In this document: one piece after another, positions 16,399 to 24,093 of the stretch
Numbering within the stretch: position 1 is the first letter of the stretch
Layout of the letters: the number at the start of each line of letters is the position of its first letter
Assembly: GCA_020638655.1 (NCBI GenBank)
Contig: JACKIC010000009.1
Coordinates: 232,584 to 296,583, forward strand
DNA from: Planctomycetota bacterium
GTDB taxonomy: Bacteria; Planctomycetota; UBA1135; UBA2386
Direction of reading: 5' to 3'
Length of the DNA: 64,000 nucleotides
Position numbers and translations under genes: made by a program
Notes under the pieces: generated by a model
Told to the model about the DNA's origin: nothing
Databases searched by the model: none
What the model saw: the letters and a program-made list of their open reading frames with translations, nothing else

Positions 16399-18165
16399 CT
16401 AGTCGTCGGGAGTCGGCGGCACGTCGTCGACGGGCGCGTCCGCGGCCTCGCTCCCGGTCGGCGGCCGCACCACGCGGTCGTCGGGGTTCACCTGCACCAC
16501 GCGGCCGCGGAACTTCTCGAGCACGCGTTTCGTGGTCGGCCCGGGCTCGGCGTCCTTGGCCAATACGCGCGGCGCGGGACTCGCGCCGCCGCCGGCGTCC
16601 CCGTCGGCGCCGAAGTCGAACTCGACGCGCACGTCGCGACCGGCGAGGTCGCGCAGCACCTTGGTCACCTCCTGCTGCACGGGCACGGCCTGCAGGCGGT
16701 CGCGGAACATCTTGCGTTCGGCGAGCACCACGACCTTGACGACGTCACCGGCGCCCGGGCCGTCGATGCGGCAGTGCTCGAGCGTGGTGTGCATCAGCGG
16801 ATTGCCGTGATAGTGCGCGAGCAGCCTGGTGCGCAGGTCGGCCGTGGCCGGCACCGCGGCGCCGGCCGCCAGCGGCGCGCTGCCGCCGCCCCTGCCGAAC
16901 TGCGGAGCACTCGCGCCCGGCGCCGCCAGTCGCGCGGCCTGCGGCCGGCCGGCCGCGGCCGGCGCACGCGCGGCGACCGGGGCACCGGCAGGCGTGGCGC
17001 GCGCTTCGGCGACGAGGTCGGCGAGGCTCGGCAGCGCACCGGCCTGCGCCATGCGCACGAGCGCGATCTCGAGCACGACGCCGCGGTCCTCGAGGCGCCG
17101 CAGGCGTTCGCGGCCGAGGATGCCGGCCGAGATCATCGCGTCGAGCTGGTGCAGCTCGGCCTTCTCGGCCATCGCCACGAGCTGCTCGCGGATCGCGCCG
17201 GTCGTCGGCACGAGCGTCGTCTCGGCCCCGTCGACCTTGAGCAGCATCACCGCGCGCAGCGTCTCGACGAGCTCGCCCAGCGCCTCACGTTCGTCGATGC
17301 CCTGCTGCTGCAGTTCGCGCGCGAAACGCAGGCCCGCGCCGACGTCGCCGGTGAGCAACGCGCCAGCGACCGCGACGGTCGCCTCGACGCCGACGCGCGA
17401 CACCAGCGAGCGGTACGCGGCCAGGTCGAACTTGTCGCCGAGGTCGCGGGCCAGCGGCAGGATGCGTTCGAGCGCGGTCTCGGCGTCGCGCACGCCGCCG
17501 CGCACCGAGCCGGCGATCTCGGCGAGCACGTCGTCGGGCAGGGTCACGCCCTCCTTCTCGGCGATCATGTGCAGCCGGCGCTGCAGGTCGTTCTCGCCGA
17601 CGCGCCGGAACAGCAGCACCTGGCAGCGCGACCGGATCGTGTCGGGCACCTTGTGCAGCTCGGTCGTGGCGAGCACGAACACGACCCCGGGCGGCGGCTC
17701 CTCGAGCGTCTTGAGCAGCGCGTTGAACGCGCCCTTCGACAGCATGTGCACCTCGTCGAGGATGAACACCTTGTAGCGCGACCGCATCGACGCGAACGCC
17801 GAGTGCTCGCGCAGCGCACGCACGTCGTCGACGCCGTTGTGCGAGGCCGCGTCGATCTCGACGATGTCGGGGTTGCTGCCGTCGAGGATCGACCGGCACA
17901 GCTCACACTCGCCGCACGGCGTCGGCGTCGGCCCCTGCTCGCAGTTCAGGCACCGCGCCAGGATGCGGGCCGAGGTGGTCTTGCCGACGCCGCGGCTGCC
18001 CGAGAACAGGAACGCGTGCGGGATGCGCTGCTGGGCCAGGGCCACGCGCAGCGACTGCAGCACCTCGTCCTGACCGACCATCTCGCCGAAGGTCTGCGGG
18101 CGGAACCGCCGCGCGACGACGAGATAAGGGGCGTCCGATCCGTCCTTGCCAGGGCCACCTGCCAT
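16399..18165 (-). CDS. dnaX: DNA polymerase III subunits gamma and tau
   Basis: 588-residue clamp-loader ATPase. It shows the opening ARRFRPQTFGEMVGQDEVLQSL, Walker A GSRGVGKTT (56-64), zinc-binding cysteines (C75, C84, C87, C90), Walker B ILDEVHML and the sensor SRC motif (TIRSRCQ). The C-terminal 200 residues are Ala/Pro-rich (tau linker) followed by a less conserved domain. No slippery A-rich frameshift site is obvious, so separate gamma production is not evident. The protein loads the sliding clamp at the replication fork. The gene is transcribed divergently from the neighbouring tRNA-Ser and SRP RNA genes. Confidence 0.96.
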   Translation of the reverse strand: MAGGPGKDGSDAPYLVVARRFRPQTFGEMVGQDEVLQSLRVALAQQRIPHAFLFSGSRGVGKTTSARILARCLNCEQGPTPTPCGECELCRSILDGSNPDIVEIDAASHNGVDDVRALREHSAFASMRSRYKVFILDEVHMLSKGAFNALLKTLEEPPPGVVFVLATTELHKVPDTIRSRCQVLLFRRVGENDLQRRLHMIAEKEGVTLPDDVLAEIAGSVRGGVRDAETALERILPLARDLGDKFDLAAYRSLVSRVGVEATVAVAGALLTGDVGAGLRFARELQQQGIDEREALGELVETLRAVMLLKVDGAETTLVPTTGAIREQLVAMAEKAELHQLDAMISAGILGRERLRRLEDRGVVLEIALVRMAQAGALPSLADLVAEARATPAGAPVAARAPAAAGRPQAARLAAPGASAPQFGRGGGSAPLAAGAAVPATADLRTRLLAHYHGNPLMHTTLEHCRIDGPGAGDVVKVVVLAERKMFRDRLQAVPVQQEVTKVLRDLAGRDVRVEFDFGADGDAGGGASPAPRVLAKDAEPGPTTKRVLEKFRGRVVQVNPDDRVVRPPTGSEAADAPVDDVPPTPDD

Positions 18166-18263
18166 CGCCGCAGCATCGCGTATCGCGGGGCCCAGCGGAA
18201 GGGTGCGAGGCGGCGACCTGGCTGCGGCGGCAGAAGAGACCGCCCACTCGGGCCAACAGGTCG

Positions 18264-18292
18264 TTGCGCCAGCCGCGGGCCAAGGCTACAAG
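18264..18292 (+). promoter_or_regulatory. Possible sigma-70 promoter for tRNA-Ser
   Basis: TTGCGC, 17 nt, then TACAAG. Spacing and the -35 element fit a housekeeping promoter and the -10 element is weak. It lies about 65 nt upstream of the tRNA-Ser and is the best candidate in the dnaX/tRNA gap. Confidence 0.35.
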
Positions 18293-18356
18293 GTTCGTCC
18301 CCAATCGCCGTCCAGGCGCCGCAGGCCCTCGGGCCCGTGACGAGCAAACGGTGTGC

Positions 18357-18452
<96 letters not shown>

Positions 18453-18477
18453 GTGAACTGTTCTGAGCGAACGGCTC

Positions 18478-18600
18478 GCGAAGGTGGGGCCCGCCGGGTC
18501 CCGAGCAAGGGGGCGGCGTGAACCTGGTCAGGTCCGGAAGGAAGCAGCCATAAGCGTGCAGCTTCTTGTGCCCGGGGTGCCTGGTGGGTTCCACCTTCGC
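18478..18600 (+). ncRNA. ffs: Bacterial small signal recognition particle RNA (4.5S type)
   Basis: Contains the universally conserved apical sequence GTCAGGTCCGGAAGGAAG followed by CAGCC, the SRP54/Ffh-binding loop. The flanks GCGAAGGTGG (18478-18487) and CCACCTTCGC (18591-18600) are perfectly complementary and close the long hairpin. Pairing continues outward to about 18473/18605 with one wobble. There is no Alu domain, so this is the short form. The RNA partners Ffh in co-translational membrane targeting. The exact mature ends are not determined. Confidence 0.93.
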
Positions 18601-18677
18601 GGGCCGTTCGGCTCTTTCCTCCGCGCCGACTTTCCTCCGCGCCGAAGCGTTCGACGGCGCGGCTGAGGATGGCGCGC

Positions 18678-19646
18678 TCAGCGCTCCTTCACGGTCCAGT
18701 CGAACTCGAACGTCGCGCGTTCGTTCTCCTCGCGGACCTTCTCGCCGCGCACCTTGATCTTGATGGCCTTGGTGCGGGTGGCGCGCAGCGGCCGCAGCGT
18801 CGCGCGTTCGACGATCACCTCGCCGACCAGCTCGGCGCGCACGTCCTCGAGCAGTTCGGGATCGAGCGGCGCCTTGCCGCCTTCCCCCTTAAACCCGTTG
18901 AGCAGCTTCACGAGCTGCGCGGTCGCGGCCTCGCCCTCGACGAGCTTCGTCACCGACAGACGCACGTGCCCGGGGTGTTCGGGCACGTCCCCGTGGTTGC
19001 GCATCACCACCTTGCCGGTGACCTCCGCCGCCAGGATCGTCGTGGTGCCCTCCGACGTGGCCTCGGTGCCGGACGCGAGATCACAACCGATCCAGCTGCC
19101 CACCCACAGCTGCCAGTCGGTACCGCACGCCTGCTCGAGCGTCGCGCGCGCCGCCGGCGCCCGCATCGACGCCTCGAGCCGCGCGCGCTCCGCGTCGGAC
19201 ATTCCCTTGGTGGTCGCCAGGTGCGTGGTGACGCGCCCGATCATCTCGTCGAGCCCGTCGATGCGCAGGAACCTGCCCTGCGCGTCGACCACGATGTCGG
19301 GCACTGCCTGCGTCAGCGCGAGCGCCGGCGCGAGGGCCTTCTGCATCGCCTCGGTCGTCGCGTCCATGCCGTTGACCTCGAGGAACGAGAAGTCGTGCTG
19401 CCGCGCGCGCAGCTCGCCGTTCTCACCCTTGCTGAGATCGAGCCGGTAACGCAGCTTGGCGCTGCCGCGCGCCTTCGCGCCGTCCTTGGTGATCACGACC
19501 GAACACGGCACGGGCCACGCGAACGCGAGCGGTTCGGGCTTCTGGGGTGCGGTTGTCGACTCCTGGGCAGGCGGGGTGCCCTGTGCAGACAAGGGCGAGA
19601 ACGCGGCGGCGAGGCCGAGCGCGAGGACGAAGGCGGGCGTACGCAT
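18678..19646 (-). CDS. Secreted protein of unknown function
   Basis: 322 residues with a signal peptide ending AAAFSPLSAQ. The mature protein starts with a Pro/Thr-rich linker. It then holds a soluble alpha/beta domain with repeated charged beta strands (AWPVPCSVVITKDGAKARGSAKLRYRLDLSKGENGELRARQHDFSFLEVNG, ... FDWTVKER) that may be a lipid-carrier-like or DUF6263-like fold. I cannot name the family. The ATG at 19646 was chosen because it begins the signal peptide. It lies 41 nt downstream of the DUF1080 lipoprotein gene in the same direction and may share its transcript. Confidence 0.7.
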   Translation of the reverse strand: MRTPAFVLALGLAAAFSPLSAQGTPPAQESTTAPQKPEPLAFAWPVPCSVVITKDGAKARGSAKLRYRLDLSKGENGELRARQHDFSFLEVNGMDATTEAMQKALAPALALTQAVPDIVVDAQGRFLRIDGLDEMIGRVTTHLATTKGMSDAERARLEASMRAPAARATLEQACGTDWQLWVGSWIGCDLASGTEATSEGTTTILAAEVTGKVVMRNHGDVPEHPGHVRLSVTKLVEGEAATAQLVKLLNGFKGEGGKAPLDPELLEDVRAELVGEVIVERATLRPLRATRTKAIKIKVRGEKVREENERATFEFDWTVKER

Positions 19647-19687
19647 GGCCGGCCAGGATAGGGCCATCGGGCCCGCGCGACAGTCCG

Positions 19688-20389
19688 CTACTGCATCCCC
19701 GCCAGCTGCACCAGCTCGAGCTTGCGCAGTTCGCAGCGCGCGCCCTCGGCTTGGATCGCGATCCGCCCGCGGTCCGCCGTGCAGTCGGTGCCCACGTTCA
19801 CAAGCTCGCCGTTGACCCAGATCGTGATCTGCCGCCCCTTGCACTCGATCACCATCTCGTTCCACTCACCGACCGGCTTCTCGCTGCCGTCGGTCAGGTT
19901 GAGGATGCGGCGCTTCTTGCCCTCGTCGACGCCCCACTTGTCCTTCGGGCCGCGCCGCGCCTCCATGTCGGGCACGGTGATGTCCTCGCCGATGCACCAG
20001 AAGTCGCCCGCATTGTCGGCGAGCATCTGACACTCGATCGACTGCGGGTACTCCTTGTAGAGGCGCCGCGGCGTCGAGCAGTGCACCAGCACGCCGCAGT
20101 TGCCGGGCTCGCCGGGCCAGCGCCACTCGACGGTCAGCCGGTAGTCGCGATACGAGGCGTCCGTGATCAGGTGCCCCTCGGGCGTGCCGCACGAGATCAG
20201 CAGCCCGTTCTCGACGACGAACGACGGCTCGACCTGCTTGCCGCCGTCAGCGGCGGGAATGTCGAGGTGCCAGCCGGTGAGGTCGTGGCCGTTGAAGAGG
20301 TTGATCGGCGCACCGGGCGCGGGCGCCGAGCCGCACGCAGCGATCAGGAGCAGCGACGTCAGGACGAGCGAGCGCGACTTGGCAGCCAT
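19688..20389 (-). CDS. DUF1080 lipoprotein (3-keto-disaccharide hydrolase-like)
   Basis: 233 residues. The N terminus MAAKSRSLVLTSLLLIAAC has a lipobox IAAC (C19). The DUF1080 concanavalin-like domain is clear: INLFNGHDLTGWHLD near the start, FVVENGLLIS, YRDYRLTVEWRWPGEPGNCGVLVH, QSIECQMLADNAGDFW and the terminal GEWNEMVIECKGRQITIWVNGELVN. These are the family signatures. DUF1080 proteins are abundant in Planctomycetota and some hydrolyse 3-keto-disaccharides. The substrate here is unknown. The protein probably acts at the membrane surface or in the periplasm. Confidence 0.9.
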   Translation of the reverse strand: MAAKSRSLVLTSLLLIAACGSAPAPGAPINLFNGHDLTGWHLDIPAADGGKQVEPSFVVENGLLISCGTPEGHLITDASYRDYRLTVEWRWPGEPGNCGVLVHCSTPRRLYKEYPQSIECQMLADNAGDFWCIGEDITVPDMEARRGPKDKWGVDEGKKRRILNLTDGSEKPVGEWNEMVIECKGRQITIWVNGELVNVGTDCTADRGRIAIQAEGARCELRKLELVQLAGMQ

Positions 20390-20452
20390 GGGAGAGCCTG
20401 GGTACCGCGTCGCGCCGACGAAGCAAGGGGCTGGTGGCGCGAACGCCCGCCC

Positions 20453-21547
20453 TCACATCACGGTCGCGTCGGTCGCGTTCGACCAGATCGGCACCATCGT
20501 CGGCGCGCTCAACAACACCGACTGGAACCCGAGCCGCATGCCCTGGAAGGCCGGGCTCGCCGGGATCGTCAGCGCCGCGCTGTGCGAGGTGGTGCCGAAG
20601 ATCGCGAGGCCCAGCGTGAACAGCGTCGGCGACCCCGGCGTGACCCAGCCCTCGCCGCAGACGCCGGGCAGGATCATCGACGACGGCCGCGACACGAGCG
20701 CGGGCGCGAGGAGTTCGACCAGCTGCACGCCGACCGAGCCCACCTCAGCCTGCGTCTCGATCGCGAAGGTCCCGCCGATCACGACGCTGTCGGAGACCGA
20801 CATGGTCGGCACGGACAGGCTCGCCGGACACAGGATCGGCGCGCCCTGGAACACCACGCGCACGCGCGGCGGCATGCGCGCGCCGGTGGACGTGTTGACC
20901 GTGCCCAGATGCGCGTTCGACCCGACGCCGCCGTAACTCACCATCATGATCGGCAGGTCATAGGCGCCGTTCACCCAGCGTGCCGGATAGTCGTTGACGT
21001 GGGCGACACCGCCGGAGGCGCCCAGGGCGACCGCCTTCTGGAAGTCGAGCACGAGGTGATCGCCGCCGAGATACACGAACGGCGTCTGGAACGTGATCCG
21101 GGTCCAGGTGCGGGCCGGCCAGGTGATCGACGTGTTGGTGACGCTGAACACCGTCGTCGGGGCGGCGCCGAGGTTCGTCGCGAAGGTCGGGTTCAACACC
21201 GGGTTCGGCCCCGTGTTCGACAGGTTCGCGGCGCGGATCTCGAGCGACGTGTAGTTGAGCGTGTTGGCCGCGAACAGGTTGGCCATCTCGATGCCGATCA
21301 CCGTGCCACCCGCCGGCGGCAGGAACTGCGCCGGGATCAAGATCTGCGATCTCGCTTCGTCCGTGCCGCCGTTCGCGTTCCGCCCCAAGGGCGCGTTGTT
21401 GCCGACGCTGCCGCTGGTCGCGTCGGCGGGATAGGCGGTGAACGTCACCAGACTTTGCGCGCCGGCGGCCCCGGCGAACGTCGCGGCGAGGCCGACGACG
21501 GAGATCTGGTGGAGGACTGGATCGACCCGACGCAGGAAGGCTTGCAT
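20453..21547 (-). CDS. Secreted beta-rich protein of unknown function
   Basis: 364 residues preceded by a GAGGAG ribosome site. The signal peptide ends TFAGAAGAQ. The mature protein is Thr/Asn/Gly/Pro-rich with few charges. Middle segments (GTVIGIEMANLFAANTLNYTSLEIRAANLSNTGPNPVLNPTFATNLG, WTRITFQTPFVYLGGDHLVLDFQ) look like a jelly-roll. The C-terminal 100 residues (MSVSDSVVIGGTFAIETQAE ... FTLGLAIFGTTSHSAALTIPASPAFQGMRLGFQSVLL) follow the pattern of the secreted proteins at 5264-6589 and 6831-7925. It is probably a surface or extracellular structural protein. No catalytic motif is seen. Confidence 0.75.
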   Translation of the reverse strand: MQAFLRRVDPVLHQISVVGLAATFAGAAGAQSLVTFTAYPADATSGSVGNNAPLGRNANGGTDEARSQILIPAQFLPPAGGTVIGIEMANLFAANTLNYTSLEIRAANLSNTGPNPVLNPTFATNLGAAPTTVFSVTNTSITWPARTWTRITFQTPFVYLGGDHLVLDFQKAVALGASGGVAHVNDYPARWVNGAYDLPIMMVSYGGVGSNAHLGTVNTSTGARMPPRVRVVFQGAPILCPASLSVPTMSVSDSVVIGGTFAIETQAEVGSVGVQLVELLAPALVSRPSSMILPGVCGEGWVTPGSPTLFTLGLAIFGTTSHSAALTIPASPAFQGMRLGFQSVLLSAPTMVPIWSNATDATVM

Positions 21548-21683
21548 GGCTGGCTCCTCGACGTTTGGTCGCTCCGTCAGGAACGCGGAGCGGCGGTCCG
21601 GGCCAGCCTACTCGCCCGCCGACGGGGCAGGCACCAATACGGCGGCAGCAACTGCAGAATCCTGGCGCCGCGGCGCGGCGCGA

Positions 21684-22625
21684 TCACTTCGGTGCGCGTG
21701 CCGAAGCAGGGCTCGAGGCGGATTCCGCCTCGATGCGCGCCGCGATCCACTTCGAGGGTCGCAGCCACTCATCGACGGTCTGCCGATCGCCGTAGCCACT
21801 GCACCAGGCCATGATGTCCGCAGGCGGATGCTCGGGTGCCGTGCTACCGACCAACAGCGACAGCAGCACCGTCGCGCCATCGCCCTTGCTGCGAACGAGC
21901 ACGCTGCTCGGTGACTGCCGCACGAACTCGACCTCGCCGCGCACGGGCGCACGGTCGCCGACGATGCCGACCGTGCGCGCCATCGTCTCCACCTCGCGTC
22001 GCCACGACGGTGGGATCTGATGGTAGGGACCGCGATGCAGACCGAAGTGCAGGTGCGCCGGGTAGAGCCCGTTCTCCTCGCTGCGATCCTTGCCGATGCA
22101 GCCGAGCACCTGGCCCTTCTGCACGGTGTCACCGAGGGCGACTCGACGATCCGCGCCGAGATGGACGTAGAACGAACACACGTGGGTCAGGCCTGCCACG
22201 GGCGGATCGAGCGCATGTTCGACGACGATGACGTTGCCGAGATTCCAATGCACGACGCCGGCATCGTCCTTCCAGCTCGGGCTGAAGTCCGAGTAGCGCA
22301 CGACGCCGTTGCCGATGCTGCGCACCTTCGTGCCAGCTGGCAACCACACGTCCTCGGCCAGGTGGTACGAACCGGCGAACGGTGAGCCCTTCGCGGTGAT
22401 CAGGACGCCGAAGTTGCCGCGGCCACGCAGACCACGCTGGTAGTCGTCGGTCGGAAACTCGAAGCGGGCAGCAGTCGCCTGCGAGGCGGTGGCAGGCTTC
22501 GCCGCGGGCGACTGCGGGGGCGGCGCTTCCGGCGATTGCGCTGACAACTCGACACTCAGCAGGTCGACGCTCAGCAGGGCCACCGTGACTGCAGCGATCG
22601 GAAGTCTGGTCGAGAACGGCGCCAT
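21684..22625 (-). CDS. Secreted M23 family metallopeptidase (LytM-like)
   Basis: 313 residues from the ATG at 22625. A longer in-frame ORF lacks a convincing start. The signal peptide ends LLSVELSAQ. The M23 zinc-site residues are all present: H88 and D92 in YHLAED (HxxxD), H155 in YVHLGADRR, and H191/H193 in PAHLHFGLH. The core GTKVRSIGNGVVRYSDF ... GNVIVVEH ... GDTVQKGQVLGCIGK is typical of lysostaphin/LytM peptidases, which cut peptidoglycan cross-links. The C-terminal 100 residues are not recognised. GC content and codon use in this stretch (21.7-23.1 kb) appear lower than in the neighbours. Confidence 0.9.
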   Translation of the reverse strand: MAPFSTRLPIAAVTVALLSVDLLSVELSAQSPEAPPPQSPAAKPATASQATAARFEFPTDDYQRGLRGRGNFGVLITAKGSPFAGSYHLAEDVWLPAGTKVRSIGNGVVRYSDFSPSWKDDAGVVHWNLGNVIVVEHALDPPVAGLTHVCSFYVHLGADRRVALGDTVQKGQVLGCIGKDRSEENGLYPAHLHFGLHRGPYHQIPPSWRREVETMARTVGIVGDRAPVRGEVEFVRQSPSSVLVRSKGDGATVLLSLLVGSTAPEHPPADIMAWCSGYGDRQTVDEWLRPSKWIAARIEAESASSPASARAPK

Positions 22626-22740
22626 CGGTAGGGGCGATACTAGTTGGCCAGCTTCGCCCGTAACCGACCGACCCGATCTGCCTGGGCATGAGCGGGTAGA
22701 TTCTCCGCACTTGGCCACCCCCCATCGAACTCCACATTAG

Positions 22741-23070
22741 ATGCACCAGGACTCGGAGATCCGCGCGCTGCTGCGCGACTTGCTGGAGGCCCTCGAGGCA
22801 ACCGAGGATTCGTTCGGCGCGGACATAGTCAGCAGAGTTCTCGAAGGCACAGGAGAGGAGCTCGATGCTCTCCTCGCATCCAATGAGTTGTGGGGCGGTG
22901 CTGGTTCGATCGCGGATCAAGCTGGTGTCGATGGCGGGCGGGAAGCCCGCCGCCCGATCGAGGGCGCGCTAGTGAGACTCGGCGAGGCTCAGCTTCGGGC
23001 TGGACTCGTGAATCAGCGGACCCGCATGTGGGTCGACACCTTCAAGATGTGGCATGATCGGGGCATCTAA
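22741..23070 (+). CDS. Small hypothetical protein
   Basis: 109 residues of unknown family. The first 60 residues are predicted helical and acidic (DSEIRALLRDLLEALEATEDSFGADIVSRVLEGTGEELDALLASNELWGGAGSIADQA), which resembles the small helical proteins that accompany toxins or secretion systems. The end (RTRMWVDTFKMWHDRGI) is Trp-rich. It is divergent from the M23 peptidase gene across 115 bp. Codon use is less GC-biased than in neighbouring genes. No ribosome site is clear, so the gene is only moderately supported. Confidence 0.5.
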   Translation: MHQDSEIRALLRDLLEALEATEDSFGADIVSRVLEGTGEELDALLASNELWGGAGSIADQAGVDGGREARRPIEGALVRLGEAQLRAGLVNQRTRMWVDTFKMWHDRGI

Positions 23071-23098
23071 CTAGCGCCAGCAGCTGTCGAACCGGAAC

Positions 23099-23154
23099 GC
23101 CGAGGGCGAGGAAGCCCGACGCAGAGGAAGGCCAAGGGCGAGGAACCCAGTCGC
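23099..23154 (+). repeat. Two imperfect 24-bp direct repeats
   Basis: Copies at 23099-23122 and 23131-23154 agree at 20 of 24 positions around the shared core AGGGCGAGGAA, separated by 8 bp. They lie in the gap between the small hypothetical gene and the esterase gene. No function is known. Confidence 0.6.
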
Positions 23155-23206
23155 ACGGCTCGCAGCTGAGGCGCATCTACGTGCACGCCGAGTCGCCCCT
23201 CGCTCC

Positions 23207-24016
23207 CTAGGGCTGCCACAGCGCCGCCCGGAACGCCGCCTCCTTGGTGCCGCGGAAGATCGTGTGGTGCTCGAGGTCCTTGCGCGGCGCGTAGGTCCAC
23301 TTCAGGTCGTGCGGCTGCTGCTCCTGCAGCACCGCGGCGAGCTGGTCGCAGTACGGCGCGATGTCGGTCTCGTTGGCGGTCGTGAACCACAGCCGCCGCG
23401 GCCGCTCGACCTTGGCGTTCACGAGCGATGGCGCGCGGCGCACCAGGTCGTGGTCGTTCCACCACAGGCTCGGACTCATCGCGATGCAGCGCTCGAACGA
23501 GCTCGGCGACAGCAGGAACGTCTCGATCACGAACAGGCCCGCGAGCGACTCGCCGACGAGCGCGCGCCGCTCCGTGCAGCGGTAACGCAGCTCGATCTCG
23601 GGCACCAGTTCGCGGAGCACGAACTCGCGGAACGCCGCCGAACCGCCGACCACGGGCGCGACCTCGCGGTCCTTGGCGACCTCGGTCGGCCCCGTCAGGT
23701 CGCGGCGCCGCTGCGTGTTCTCGATGCCGACCACGAGGCACGGCGCGATCGCGCCTTCCTTGATCAACGCGTCGACGGTGTTGGTGATGTGCGGGAAGTC
23801 CTCGGCGACGCCGCCGTCGGGCATGTAGAGCACCGGGAACGTGGCCGTGCTGTCGAGGTAGCCCGGCGGCAGGTAGACGTTGATGCGGCGCTGCTCGTCG
23901 AGCGACTCGGAGCGCATGGTGAACGTGTCGTGCGGCAGGACCGGGTCCGGCGGCAGCCCCGACGAGCAGGCGGCGAGGATCAGCGCGACGGCGAGGGCGG
24001 GTGAGGGCGAGCGCAT
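23207..24016 (-). CDS. Lipoprotein esterase of the enterochelin-esterase/Fes type
   Basis: 269 residues. The N terminus MRSPSPALAVALILAAC carries a lipobox (C17). The alpha/beta hydrolase core is visible: RRINVYLPPGYLDSTATFPVLYMPDGG near the start, the nucleophile elbow VGESLAG with Ser157, the conserved SPSLWWND after it, and a histidine pair (H250-H251) near the C terminus in the position of the catalytic His. These match the esterase-D/Fes superfamily, whose members cleave siderophore or carbohydrate esters. The substrate is unknown. A longer start 57 nt upstream is possible but would not begin a signal peptide. The downstream prolyl oligopeptidase gene is divergent, 77 nt away. Confidence 0.85.
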   Translation of the reverse strand: MRSPSPALAVALILAACSSGLPPDPVLPHDTFTMRSESLDEQRRINVYLPPGYLDSTATFPVLYMPDGGVAEDFPHITNTVDALIKEGAIAPCLVVGIENTQRRRDLTGPTEVAKDREVAPVVGGSAAFREFVLRELVPEIELRYRCTERRALVGESLAGLFVIETFLLSPSSFERCIAMSPSLWWNDHDLVRRAPSLVNAKVERPRRLWFTTANETDIAPYCDQLAAVLQEQQPHDLKWTYAPRKDLEHHTIFRGTKEAAFRAALWQP

Positions 24017-24093
24017 CGACACGACGATACTCGCGGCCCGGCGCCATTCCGGTATGAGAACGCCTGTCGCCACTGGCCCTGGATCCCTCGCCC

